DNA of 64,000 nt from the NCBI GenBank assembly GCA_025399215.1, contig MU621102.1, forward strand, positions 43,493-107,492, in the 5' to 3' direction. The notes below the pieces were generated by a model. The model did not search any database. It had not been told where the DNA came from and was given only the letters and a program-made list of their open reading frames with translations. Made by a program: the position numbers and the translations under genes. The DNA is from Globomyces pollinis-pini. Lineage: Eukaryota; Chytridiomycota; Chytridiomycetes; Rhizophydiales; Globomycetaceae. Shown here one piece after another: positions 1 to 9,969 of this stretch (its first letter is position 1; each line of letters begins with the position of its first letter).

Positions 1-2
1 TC

Positions 3-251
3 TGTATCAAACATCATCATTCAAAGCCTGTGGTCGAAAAATCTTGTGGAGCTTCTGGTGTTAATGCACCACAAGGAAAGATTGAACAAAAGACGGAAGA
101 ACCTATGGCAGTGGTAAAAGAATGCATTAATGCAATCGATATGTGCCTTAGCAAGAATGAATGCAAAAGTATCTGCCAAGACAAGAAGCAATGTGAACGT
201 ATTTTGAACATGTTTCCAACTGTCAAACAATTGTGTGCAAATCATAAATAA
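3..251 (+). CDS. 3' end of a Cys-rich protein gene (partial)
   Basis: An open frame runs from the left edge of the window to a TAA at 249-251. The visible C-terminal part of about 82 residues is Lys-rich and holds seven Cys, six of them in the last 43 residues, including a CxxxC pair (C-K-S-I-C). This pattern suggests a small disulfide-bonded or helical twin-Cys fold. No family is recognised. The start and possible upstream exons lie outside the window, and an acceptor site within the first bases cannot be excluded. Confidence 0.55.
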   Translation, partial: CIKHHHSKPVVEKSCGASGVNAPQGKIEQKTEEPMAVVKECINAIDMCLSKNECKSICQDKKQCERILNMFPTVKQLCANHK

Positions 252-409
252 AAACATTTCAATTTGTTTAAGTTTGGAAATATTGCAATGTGCCTAATAA
301 TCTGATCTATGGAGTTTTATATCATTTCGAATTAAGTTTGAACTGATAAATTTTGTTTAAACTTCCAACCTAATATTGAATTGAAAAATTGAAATGTATT
401 AAAAACTGA

Positions 410-1308
410 CTACTTTTTTCTTCGATTTAACCACTTGTAAACGGGTAACCCATTTGCATCTGTTTTACCAGCTACTTTACGACGTGCACCTTTCCCAGAT
501 AAATTCCTTTGCAGCTGTAATTCATCAGTGGCAGCGGCCAATTTCTGATCTCTAGCTAATCTTGAAGCTAGTTCTACAGCATGACGTTGTCGTTGTCTAG
601 TTAATTTCTAAGAAATATAAGAGTGGTTCTAAAAATTGTGGAAAAGGGATTTAAAGAAAGAGTGATTAAAAGTAAATTACCTTTATCGCGTCCTCTTCTG
701 GTGCCTCGATTAAAGTATTTTCCAAAGTAGATTTTCTAATTCGGTTAATTGGTCTGTTTGCCATAGCAGGAATGGTATCAAAATGAGTGGCTAGGTCAAA
801 GTTCTTAACTAAAAAACATTAAAATCATTGTACAATATACCTAAAATAATGAGCTTATACGATATAAAATACCATCTTTTTCATCTTCCACAAAAACTAT
901 ATGATTTGGATTCTGACTTGGACCTTGATCATCAGTAGGTTCCACAATATGCAAATGATTTTGAAGTTTTTCAATTTTCTTTCTATTTATAGATTTCTGT
1001 AATTGAATATAATTTTGATCCTGAGTTTTCAACAATTGAATGGTGTCGTTATCATATAAGTTTTCATTTTTTAACAAATGGACACCTTTCACTAGTTTCT
1101 CCTTCTCCATTTTCAAGTAAAATTCATCGTTATTTTTAAAAGCAGCTTTCTGTTTTAACTTTAGGAGTAAATTTTTCTTTTTCTTGTAATCCTGAGCTCT
1201 CAATAAATAGTCCTTTTTCTTCTCCAACAACCCCATATGTTCCCTAGCCTGGGGTTGACTTCGTTCCCGATGAGTTCGTCTTGGAGCTGCCTTTCTTAGT
1301 GATGACAT
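410..1308 (-). CDS. UTP11: U3 snoRNA-associated protein Utp11 (SSU processome)
   Basis: Component of the U3 snoRNP/SSU processome that acts in the nucleolus in early 18S rRNA processing. The N-terminus (MSSLRKAAPRRTHRERSQP) and the segment after it (GLLEKKKDYLLRAQDYKKK) are the hallmark of the family, and the C-terminus ends VYKWLNRRKK. Three exons: 1308-873, 808-681 and 607-410, giving 253 aa, the usual family length. Intron 1 (809-872, 64 nt) is needed to join ...FVEDEKD to VKNFDLATHFDT. It consists of two 32-nt GT...AG units placed head-to-tail. Intron 2 (608-680) is 73 nt. The splice model rests on family similarity. Confidence 0.93.
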
Positions 1309-1551
1309 GTTTTTAAAAAAGAAAAAAAATTTAAAAAAGAAATATAGACATCACTTCAATGTTTTGAAAGTCATATCACAGTCCATCAGTGTACAATTAA
1401 AGAAAATCCAAATTCAAATGAGCAAATACACGAGGGCGATAGACGTCATCGCTTATCCTAGACCTGTACTATCAGCATGGTCTATTGCCTCGTTGCCACA
1501 ATGAGGCGACTAATGATTATAGTCGAATGCTTCCAATTCGCTTTCACTTGA

Positions 1552-2070
1552 ATGTCCAATAGACCTCAGAATACTACACTCAACAACACACTGCCCACTA
1601 CTACCGCATCATTAGTCGCGCAAACTACGTTAGCTACAATTGTAAAGAATTCTACTGTTGTAAATACTCAAACAAATCTATCGGTATCGGCTCCCTCAAA
1701 TAATAGCTTCCTGTATACAGTACTGGGTGTTGGATTAGTAGTGGTAGCTATAATGGCTGTCATGTTTAGAAAGGTTTACCACTCAAACTCTGTAAAATCA
1801 AACAATAGACATTCATATCCTGAACATATTACTAGAGAGAAGGGATTTGATAAAAACCACCAAATACTGTCCATCCCAGAACCATGTGAACCAGTCACTG
1901 CTAAATCTGCTTCTTTGAGTGATGAATATATGAACACGGAACCCAAACCTAAACTGATGTTGAACATCCCACCACCACCTGATTATGAGCCGGCCTTAAC
2001 AACCAGAAGAGTTTCCATCAACTTGCCCAAGACTCCAGCATTTGAACCATTTAACCTAGAATTTCCTTAA
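1552..2070 (+). CDS. Single-pass membrane protein with Ser/Thr-rich ectodomain
   Basis: A 172-aa protein. The first 50 residues are Thr/Asn/Ser-rich with several N-glycosylation sequons, followed by one transmembrane helix at about residues 53-72 and a cytosolic tail. The tail has a Pro-rich stretch (IPPPPDYEP) that could bind SH3 or WW domains. There is no classical signal peptide after the chosen ATG. An ATG at 1501 in another frame begins a short hydrophobic peptide ending just before this start, so a missing first exon is possible. An AATAAA overlaps the stop codon. The layout resembles the genes at 3972 and 4428, but no family is recognised. Confidence 0.6.
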   Translation: MSNRPQNTTLNNTLPTTTASLVAQTTLATIVKNSTVVNTQTNLSVSAPSNNSFLYTVLGVGLVVVAIMAVMFRKVYHSNSVKSNNRHSYPEHITREKGFDKNHQILSIPEPCEPVTAKSASLSDEYMNTEPKPKLMLNIPPPPDYEPALTTRRVSINLPKTPAFEPFNLEFP

Positions 2071-2115
2071 TAAAACAATTTTTAAAAGCAATATGTTTGT
2101 ATAAATCATTGTATA

Positions 2116-2241
2116 TTAAAAGTGCAATGCTTCCCCGTTGGAGTGGAAAAAGAAGGCAGCTACAGCGAATATGGTTCCGTGAAATAAGATCTTCAAGTTT
2201 CCTGGATTTGTAATTTCTTCAAGTACACTCTTTGAATCCAT
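2116..2241 (-). CDS. Candidate 41-aa membrane micropeptide
   Basis: A short ORF with ATG at 2241 and TAA at 2116-2118. A charged amphipathic N-terminus (MDSKSVLEEITNPGNLK) is followed by one hydrophobic helix (ILFHGTIFAVAAFFF) and a short polar tail. The size and design resemble small tail-anchored subunits of organelle complexes such as Tom5 or Tom6, but no specific match is claimed. It runs opposite to TPK and is separated from it by about 270 bases. Supported only by its protein-like composition. Confidence 0.4.
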   Translation of the reverse strand: MDSKSVLEEITNPGNLKILFHGTIFAVAAFFFHSNGEALHF

Positions 2242-2509
2242 GTTGAAAGTTTGTGAAAAAAAAAATTATTCATTGAGATACAAAGATACCTATAAGCAAA
2301 TAAAAAAAACAATAAGAAACTTGAATGAAGTTAGTGCTCATATAGTATATGTTGATAGGTTGAATCTCTGCCTTGAGAGTACCATTCGATACTATGGATT
2401 GCTTGTTAAAACTATCTCTCTAATCAACTCTAAATTTACCATTGTATACTAATTCCTAATATCCAAAGAAAGAAATTTAAAAGGGGACACGACAATCAAA
2501 AAACTTTGA

Positions 2510-3400
2510 ATGAATAAAGAAAACATCTACCAACCAAATAACATTTTCAAAACAAGGAATGAATCTGCTATTTTATTGATACTCAATCAACCTCTACCAA
2601 ACATCAAGTATTTTAAATTATTATGGGAAAACAGTAAAAATAATTCAATTGATTATTAGCTGCAATACATGTTGTTGCTGATGGTGGAGCAAACAGATTA
2701 TTTCATCTATTTGATACTGAACAGGAAAGAGATCAGTAAACTTGATCCATTCATCATAGATATTTACCAGATTTTATTGAGGGTGACTTGGATTCGTTAA
2801 CGGATGATGTCAAGAATTATTATTTATCCAAAAACATTTCAATCAAGAAAAATCAATGTCAGGATTCAACGGATTTTATGAAATGTTTGGCTTTACCAAT
2901 GGTCAATAAATCCGAGGATTATATTTACGTATTGGGAGCGTTATCAGGAAGGTTAGATCATACCATTAGTGCTATGCATGTACTATTGTTGAATCCTTTG
3001 AAACGTATTGTTCTTTTGAGCAACGATTCAATGGCATTCTTGATACCCATTGGTATGCATCTCTCTTATCTAACACAAAGGTAATCATTCCACTTATTTT
3101 ATTTTTCTTAGGATCAAGTACCATTCATTCTTGTGTAGAAATTGAAAAGGATACGTGTGGACTATTTCCATTGACGGGAAAGGCTATCTGTTTCTCTGCA
3201 GGCTTAAAATGGAACCTGGGTACAAAAGATAACGTTTGTCTAATCTGTTAGATCATACATTACCCCTTGCTTTCGGAGACCTTATTAGCACTTCGAATGC
3301 TTTTGATCCTAATTACTACGATGAAAATCTAGGAATTAGAAAGGTGGTTTTGAAAACGGATCGAGAACTTATTTGGACTGTTGAGTTGGATTTAAATTGA
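2510..3400 (+). CDS. THI80: Thiamine pyrophosphokinase
   Basis: Transfers pyrophosphate from ATP to thiamine to make the cofactor thiamine diphosphate. Five exons (2510-2633, 2660-2735, 2760-3052, 3112-3219, 3252-3400) give 249 aa, close to the usual length of eukaryotic TPK. Family landmarks in order: ILNQPL, VVADGGANRLF, FIEGDLDSL, DSTDFMKCL, LGALSGRLDH, GLKWNL, and FGDLISTSNAF. Introns are 26, 24, 59 and 32 nt. The 24-nt intron (2736-2759) is required to join ERDQ to YLPDFIEGDLDS, and the 59-nt one splits into 28+31 at an internal AG|GT. Without these introns the catalytic region would be broken. Confidence 0.92.
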
Positions 3401-3971
3401 AATAAATACAGAAATAGATGTCTTGAACGTGACATTTTTGGGTGATTGTGTCCAATTTACATGCCAACATACGCCATTACAAAGAATGTGATAGTTTCTG
3501 ACTTCTTTTAGTAACAATTACCCCCATGAGCCAACAAAGTGTGTGTACTAACATAGCACACACAACCCAAAAACGTGAAAGCAAGCATACAATGCTACTT
3601 TTATAGATAAATCATAATCATTGGCTTGTTTATCTTTAGACTAGATTAACAGTGCTCTTCACCATGTTGTGATGAGATAACTGTCTTCACGTTTGCCACC
3701 CCCTGAGTGGCCACAATACTTGATGATGTTGAACAATGATCAGCTACCTTACGATTAAATCAATCACATATATTTTAATTTTAATGTTTTCTCATTCTAA
3801 AGTTCAACTGCCTCTTTGAATTGTAGAATCCAAAAGTGTACATGTGTAGTATCGTTTTGACATGGTGTTTTTCAACAGCCACCATCATTTTTCATGGACT
3901 TGAAGGGACTTAAAACGGTGGCTCACAGATTTCGTATTTAAAAGGTGAACAGTGATTCACATCCATTATCA
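3401..3971 (+). other. Intergenic, no gene seen
   Basis: 570 bases between TPK and a small membrane-protein gene. It holds a short GTGTGTG...CACACAC inverted repeat near 3540-3570 and AT-rich promoter-like sequence. No coding frame or RNA gene is evident. Confidence 0.5.
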
Positions 3972-4286
3972 ATGTCTTGTGTATCAATTATCTTCTTATC
4001 TCAACTAATACAGACTGTTACCTGCCAGCCAATAGTAACAAATGACGATGACATTCATCCACCTATGCTTATCATTATCCTTCCAGTGTTGCTGATGGTG
4101 ATGTTTATGTTTCTGTTTTGCCGGATGATAGTTTCTTTGTGTTGTGTTAGGACAAAACGCGTTGATGATGATCTGGTTGGAGATGATGCAACGTTGAAAT
4201 CTTGTGATTCAAGCGGTGGTGTACATCCAATGGGACTTGCTGAATCTCTTAGGTCGATTGGAGTTGACATGTCCACGACATCATAA
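3972..4286 (+). CDS. Small secreted-pathway single-pass membrane protein
   Basis: A 104-aa protein. The N-terminal signal peptide (CVSIIFLSQLIQTVTC) is followed by a very short acidic ectodomain, a transmembrane helix (MLIIILPVLLMVMFMFLFC) and a 50-residue acidic cytosolic tail. The ATG at 3972 was chosen because it opens directly on the signal peptide; the frame itself runs further upstream only through a GTG. It is convergent with the gene at 4428, and an AATAAA follows near 4316. No known family. Confidence 0.55.
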   Translation: MSCVSIIFLSQLIQTVTCQPIVTNDDDIHPPMLIIILPVLLMVMFMFLFCRMIVSLCCVRTKRVDDDLVGDDATLKSCDSSGGVHPMGLAESLRSIGVDMSTTS

Positions 4287-4427
4287 GAGTTGATATAGAT
4301 TTAAATGAAATGTTACAATAAAACTTTTTAAAGTTGCTAATCCCAGTTCTACATCAATGAACTTTTCAAACAACACATTTACTCTCCAGTATAAAATAAT
4401 CATCAAGTATTATATAATCTGGTATTT

Positions 4428-4916
4428 TTATTTAGAAAGTTTGGCAAACTCTGGTATAGCTAATGATTCAACAGTTTTACAAGAATTGGATCGTTCAAGA
4501 TTCTTTAATGTAACTGAATTATCATCAAATACATTGTAATGAATGTTATGATTCATTGGGACAGTAGACTGTTTAGACCGACCACTTGCTAGTTTACGAT
4601 AACCAATAAATGAAATCCCAACAAACATCGTGAAGCATGAGAGTCCAATGAGAGAGATTCCCAGGATTGTTTGATAGAATGGTTTTGAGGCGGGTTGTGT
4701 AGGTTCAGTCACGGTTACTGCTTTTGGTTGAGTAGAAACAGAATCTTGAACGCTCAAGTTCGATATAACAACAGTAGGAGTTGGTCTTGTTCTTGATACG
4801 GTACTGGTTCTATTTGGGGTATGATTCTGTACTTCTGCTTTCATTAATCTGTGTTCATCAATTGGGGTACAAAACACATGTGTGATTATCATTAACATCC
4901 AAATACTGATATTCAT
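4428..4916 (-). CDS. Type I membrane protein with Thr/Pro-rich ectodomain
   Basis: A 162-aa protein with a signal peptide (ISIWMLMIITHVFC), a Thr/Ser/Pro-rich ectodomain with N-glycosylation sites, one transmembrane helix at about residues 83-107 and a basic cytosolic tail. The stop codon overlaps an AATAAA, giving a very short 3' UTR. The architecture parallels the gene at 1552, including a short aromatic motif just before the helix, so they may be diverged paralogues. Possible roles are wall or surface sensing, but this is inference. Confidence 0.6.
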   Translation of the reverse strand: MNISIWMLMIITHVFCTPIDEHRLMKAEVQNHTPNRTSTVSRTRPTPTVVISNLSVQDSVSTQPKAVTVTEPTQPASKPFYQTILGISLIGLSCFTMFVGISFIGYRKLASGRSKQSTVPMNHNIHYNVFDDNSVTLKNLERSNSCKTVESLAIPEFAKLSK

Positions 4917-5447
4917 TTCTTCCTATAAATAATTTCTTCTTGGCACGATGAGTTGGTCGTTTATAAAGAAATAACGTTCGTTGTTGCCACCTTCAATTTG
5001 AAACAAACCAAGCCCACTTCAGATATAAAATTGATGTTTTGAATTCATGAAACTGACCCTATAGGAAACCTATCAGAATCCTAAACGACATACGATACAA
5101 GTTGTGTAGATTTGACGCGTTGCTGATTGGTTACAACCTACTTTCTAATCTGTTTTGGCGCTTTTTTCAACGGTGTGTATGAGCCTCATCCGAGTATTGA
5201 CCATATTCTAAATTGATTCTTGTCAAAGACCCCAAGGTGTTTCATAACGTTTAACAATGGGTCAATATATTCCCCGATCCATTTTTTGGTTGGTCAACCA
5301 AAAATTCTAATCCTGTACTATCAAGAATGTGCCCATGAATAATGCTTCATTGGATACTGATCATTCACCAGTTGTTTATGTTTATGAATCCTATCTAACC
5401 TTTCGTCTTCATCAACGTCAATTGAAATTTAAAAAATCAAGTTATAT
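4917..5447 (+). other. Intergenic, no gene seen
   Basis: About 530 bases between two minus-strand membrane-protein genes. AT-rich. No convincing coding frame, RNA gene or repeat was seen. Confidence 0.45.
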
Positions 5448-5993
5448 TTAAAGTAACGATGTCAAATACTTTTTTAAATCATCTTTTGAAATGGTATGAT
5501 CCACATTACCATTTTCAACCACATTGAAATTCGTCCAACCAATTAGAATAGTCACCACAACATGATATACTGTTTTAAAAACAATAGAATCAGTCATGAG
5601 TAAATTGATTGCTACCGATTTGGAAGGTTTTGGCAATGTGATATTTAATGGTAATGAAAAAGTCGTGTTGGCATGATTATAAATTGTCACTCCATTTAAA
5701 AATCCAGTTCCATTCAAAATGCTATCATCCAAGTTCCATGTGGTGTTAAAGTTTGTTTGGATACTTGAAATCCATATATCAATATAATTTGTAGAATAGA
5801 CAGATATATCAATCGAAACTTGCAAAATAATGGAATTGTTTGTTAGAATGGATGAGATGAATTTAGGTGAATGTGTAATGATTTCAGGTTGACGTGGATA
5901 TAGAAAATAGATTGTGAGACCAATGCCGATCAGTAGAAGAACTCCAATCAATGTACAAATAGCACAACAGTTTTTATGCGATCTTAAACACAT
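5448..5993 (-). CDS. LEA-2-like single-pass membrane protein
   Basis: A 181-aa protein. A short Cys/basic cytosolic N-terminus is followed by a transmembrane helix (TLIGVLLLIGIGLTIYFLYP) and then an Asn-glycosylated beta-rich domain. The PRQPEI sequence after the helix and the repeated hydrophobic strands (IILQVSIDISVYSTNYIDI) fit the LEA_2/NDR1-HIN1-like fold found in fungal and plant membrane proteins. That fold assignment comes from pattern recognition, not a search. Single exon, no close partner. Confidence 0.6.
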   Translation of the reverse strand: MCLRSHKNCCAICTLIGVLLLIGIGLTIYFLYPRQPEIITHSPKFISSILTNNSIILQVSIDISVYSTNYIDIWISSIQTNFNTTWNLDDSILNGTGFLNGVTIYNHANTTFSLPLNITLPKPSKSVAINLLMTDSIVFKTVYHVVVTILIGWTNFNVVENGNVDHTISKDDLKKYLTSLL

Positions 5994-6173
5994 GAATCAT
6001 AATATCAACATTGTCCTGACTTATCATGAATCCGTGGGAACTAAGTGTGAAGAACCAAAAACGTAAGCGGAATGATAATAATGTCAATGAGTAAATGAGG
6101 TTTATTATGAACATCAATGAGATTCTATACTTTTGACATGAATATTACAAATAATGTGGGTAAGATATTAAGA

Positions 6174-8003
6174 TCACAATAAAGTTTTGTGTGATAAAGT
6201 TCGTAAAGCACTTAATCGCTCAAAAGATTCTTGATGTCCTTTTTGAGCAGCAACTTCATACCATTTGATTGCTATCTTTAAATGACTGACACTAGTTTGA
6301 TTTCCGAAATCGTAAAACTGTGCTAGATTAAATTGTGCCGATAAGTCGCCATTGGTAGCAGCTGTGGTGTATAGTTGTAAAGCAGTGTCCATATCTTCTT
6401 CAACTCCCATTCCAAATTCATAACATAATGCTAGGTTGTTTTGAGAAGGTCCGTATCCAGCTTCGGATGCTTGTCGATACCAATAGATGGCTTGCTTGAT
6501 ATCTTGTTCTACACCTTGCCCAACTTGGTAACAATGCGCCAGATGATGCTGTGCTTGTATATGTCCTTGGCCAGATGCAAGGGTATATAAATTGAATGCT
6601 CGTTTTAAATCTTTCGCAACACCTTGTCCATTCATGTACATAAATGCCAAGTTATTTTGGGCGGGTGCGTAATTTTGTTTGACTGCTTCTTGGTACCAAT
6701 GGATAGCTTTAGAGTTGCTAGGATCTAACCCACGCCCGTTTTGTAACAGGTATCCCAAATTGTTTTGTGCCAATACGTAGCCTTGCTCTGCTGCCTTTTC
6801 AAACCATTCGACTGCTAACTGGTAGTTCACATTAACTCCGTGACCATGCTGGTAACAGCAGCCGACATAGTATTGTGATAACGAGCTACCCTGTAGCGCA
6901 CCTCGCTTGTAGTATTGGAATGCATTAGCATGATCTTTGGTATAACCGTTAATTCCTTGGTCGTAAAATTGGGCAATATCTAGTTGCGCTTCAATATTAG
7001 ACACCGCTGCCCGTTCCAGATACTTTACCGATTTTGTAATATCAATTTTACAGTGAATACCAAGAAGATAGCATCTTGACAAGTACAGCATGCCTCTGGT
7101 ATCCTTGGCCTTTGCACTTGTTTGGAAGGCTTCAAATGCCAGATCGTGGTTTTTCTCTATTCCTGTGCCGTTCAAGGAACAAAGTCCAAGTTGAACAACC
7201 GCATCCATATTTCTAGGGAATCCTTTTGCTTTCCCATTCGCTGCTATTTTCAAAAACTGAATTGCCTTTGTAGGCTCCTTTGAAATATCTTCATTTCCAT
7301 TCAAATATACCATTGCTAATTTATAATAATCATCTCCAGTCTCCAGTTTGTATTTCTTGAAAATCTTTTTCATATGCTGATGGACTTCATATAAACTATC
7401 GACCAAATTGTCAGTCGTAAATTTAAAATCTTTGAAAATGGTTGCGTCAAGGTAATCACTAGTTACTCGACCATCTTCCGGCTTTCTAATTAGACTAGTA
7501 ATGGTACTTGGATCCACTGATATCTCTTTGGCATACTCATCACATATACCTTGGATGAATAATTTGAACGGTATCGATGTCATCTTTTCAAACAATGATT
7601 TCAGCAATAGCGAACCAGCTGTTGGGTTGTCGTTGTTGTCCATCTTTAAAAAGTTCATCGAAGATGGATTTGACACTGGGTTTGCTGATGGGAGCATTTC
7701 GCTTTGTGTTTTGATTGAATTTGCACTGAATGGTAAAGACAAGTCGATTTCAGAGGTATTTAATAAGGGTAATAGATTATCAAAGGTTGTGACTAAAGAT
7801 TCCAAGCTATTGTCTTGAGATATTAAAGGAGGGGAGCTAATTAAAGTTCTTGTATCGCTTGCGTTTGTACTATTGGAAATGGCAGAGGAAATTGTAGACA
7901 GTTTCCTGGTCTTTGTGTCATTTGGAATATTTTCAGGAGTTCCAGCCAGCCAATCTTGCAATTGCTTTGGCTGCGTGTTTATCGAATCCAAGGTAATTGA
8001 CAT
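6174..8003 (-). CDS. Sel1-repeat protein
   Basis: A 609-aa single-exon protein. The N-terminal ~190 residues are Ser/Thr-rich and of low order. From about residue 220 to 600 there are around ten Sel1-like repeats (for example LAVEWFEKAAEQGYVLAQNN and its neighbours, with the A-x-x-x-L-G/A-x-x-Y-x-x-G pattern). Sel1 repeats form superhelical scaffolds in signalling and in chitin-synthase regulation. There is no CaaX box, unlike the Sel1 protein at 24580. The specific partner is unknown. Confidence 0.85.
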   Translation of the reverse strand: MSITLDSINTQPKQLQDWLAGTPENIPNDTKTRKLSTISSAISNSTNASDTRTLISSPPLISQDNSLESLVTTFDNLLPLLNTSEIDLSLPFSANSIKTQSEMLPSANPVSNPSSMNFLKMDNNDNPTAGSLLLKSLFEKMTSIPFKLFIQGICDEYAKEISVDPSTITSLIRKPEDGRVTSDYLDATIFKDFKFTTDNLVDSLYEVHQHMKKIFKKYKLETGDDYYKLAMVYLNGNEDISKEPTKAIQFLKIAANGKAKGFPRNMDAVVQLGLCSLNGTGIEKNHDLAFEAFQTSAKAKDTRGMLYLSRCYLLGIHCKIDITKSVKYLERAAVSNIEAQLDIAQFYDQGINGYTKDHANAFQYYKRGALQGSSLSQYYVGCCYQHGHGVNVNYQLAVEWFEKAAEQGYVLAQNNLGYLLQNGRGLDPSNSKAIHWYQEAVKQNYAPAQNNLAFMYMNGQGVAKDLKRAFNLYTLASGQGHIQAQHHLAHCYQVGQGVEQDIKQAIYWYRQASEAGYGPSQNNLALCYEFGMGVEEDMDTALQLYTTAATNGDLSAQFNLAQFYDFGNQTSVSHLKIAIKWYEVAAQKGHQESFERLSALRTLSHKTLL

Positions 8004-8562
8004 AGCAAAGCACTAGAATGAAAGAAATAATGAGGTCTTGCGTTGTGGCAATGAGGCTCTTTCTTCTTAGGGTACAGTTTCAAATATTCCTGAGGGGGCT
8101 TAAGCTCATTGTGCACGGTTCCTGCTTGGCAGTGTGAATTCTAAGGTCCTTTCCTTACCCCGGCGCGTTTGTTTTTGTTCTTTAGTGTCTGTCACTGTGT
8201 GTAACTGAAAACTCTTTCTGTTAAAATGGGTCCCTTGTTTGCGTCACTCGGTCCGCAAGCAATCGGAGAAAAAGCCACGAATTTGTCCAATTGGTATTTA
8301 CTTCTCTTCAAACTAGATCGTGAATTATCTTATTTGATCATTAGGGATGTTTTCTTAACTGCAAAGGTGATTTGGCACTGCTGAAAAATACAAAATAGTG
8401 AAATGACTTCATACTCACAAAGACATGCTTTAGGATAATGACTTCATAATTCTTAAGGATACAAAGTTGGACCCACAATATACTTAAAACCATTTTGTAT
8501 CATACGTAATAAGTAATGATGCTCTAGTGTCTTGTTTAAGTATATATTTAAAATGTATTTAT
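8004..8562 (+). other. Intergenic, no gene seen
   Basis: About 560 bases between the start of the Sel1 gene and the 3' end of the WD40 gene. It likely holds the Sel1 promoter. No coding frame or structured RNA was recognised. Confidence 0.45.
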
Positions 8563-9774
8563 TTAAACAGACATTAAATCAATTGCAATTAGTAACCCAT
8601 CATCACCAGCAGCAACCAAGCTGTGTTCATCAACCACCAAACATCTGATCGCATTTTTGCAACTGGTTTTAATTCGTGTTTGTGTTAATGTTGCGATATT
8701 GCAAAGTGAAATGTCTCCATTTCCCCACCCAACAGCAACCATAGTATCGGAAATTTGTAAAATGCTGTATGGTGTCAGCGCGACTATAGATAATTGAGTC
8801 TGCATATATGGTCAATACTACTATGATTGACTTACATTATTGGTGGTATGAAATGTGTGGATAATTTGCACTCCATTCGTTAGTATACAGGTTCCATCAC
8901 CACCACCAACCACAAAAATCAGATCATTTCGTAATATAATAAAATCACTTATGCCTCCTTCAAAGAGATATTGGTTTTTTATGCGTCTTCCCTTTGTTAG
9001 AGGCAAACGATCATCAAAACACCTAAGATACCCGTCACCTTTTCCAATTGAATAGATCAAACAATCTTCAAAGATGATCTTTGGTATCGGTCCAATATGG
9101 GCTTTAATTGATGATTGAAGTTTGTTGTCAAGTTTGCTGATTGTGATTGTGCCTGCTAGGTTACGGAAATTGTTCTACCTGCTTTATCTGCAGCTAATAG
9201 AGTTGACTGGTTGATCAGCAATGCATCCAAAACTGGCACTGATAATTTTAGAGAGTAAGAACGCTCTAATGTGTGGCCTTTGAGGTTATAGATAAATATC
9301 GAGCCATCATAAGAAGCAGAGATCATTGAATTGTTCACTAATGATAGTTTCGAAATTGGTCCTTGATAAAGAAGCATATTGGTAGCAGTAAGACTTGAAT
9401 CCCAAGTGATAATTTGCCCATCCATTCCACTAGTGATATAAACATTGTGAGTTGATGAATAATTGCAGTTAGTGATCCAGTCCGAATGCGAGTGTAGTTT
9501 CGATTTAGGAGTTCTGTGAATCACTTTCAACGGCACAGACTTTGTGGGATTACGAAAGGAAGAGGTAGAAAGGGACAAGAGATGAGGGATATGATCAGCA
9601 CCGGCTACAAAGTATTCTGATGGATGGGATAGCGACAGAGAGTATAAAGGCAAATGTGATACTTGGAAGGAACGTGATTGCATTGTAAACAAGAGAGAAC
9701 GCGTGAAAGACGACGACAATACCACTATAACAGTATAAATAATTGGGCAAGGATGAGGTACCGTATAGAAGCAT
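8563..9774 (-). CDS. WD40-repeat protein of unknown role
   Basis: Exons: 9774-9762, 9724-9179, 9152-8836 (or starting at 9155) and 8799-8563, about 370 aa. WD-like strands include VYITSGMDGQIITWD, MISASYDGSIFIYNL, LIYSIGKGDGYLRCFDD and MVAVGWGNGDISLCN, enough for a single seven-bladed propeller. Introns are 37, 26 or 23, and 36 nt. The second intron ends in a tandem acceptor TAG-CAG, so two isoforms differing by one Ala are possible. The first coding exon is only 13 nt (MLLY), which makes the exact start uncertain. No specific WD40 family is recognised. Confidence 0.75.
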
Positions 9775-9969
9775 TTTCAAAGGGTGTGATTACATGATAA
9801 AAGATGTAACGCGTAAACAACGGCGGTTCAAGTGTAACTTTATTGTACAATAGATTGACTGGTATTAGCACTAAGCTATAGAAAATAAATTACAAAATAC
9901 ACACTTTGTTCTCGAGTGTGTAACAGACCCTTGGATTTTTTTCACTTGTTTTTTTTTCCCTCTTCATTC

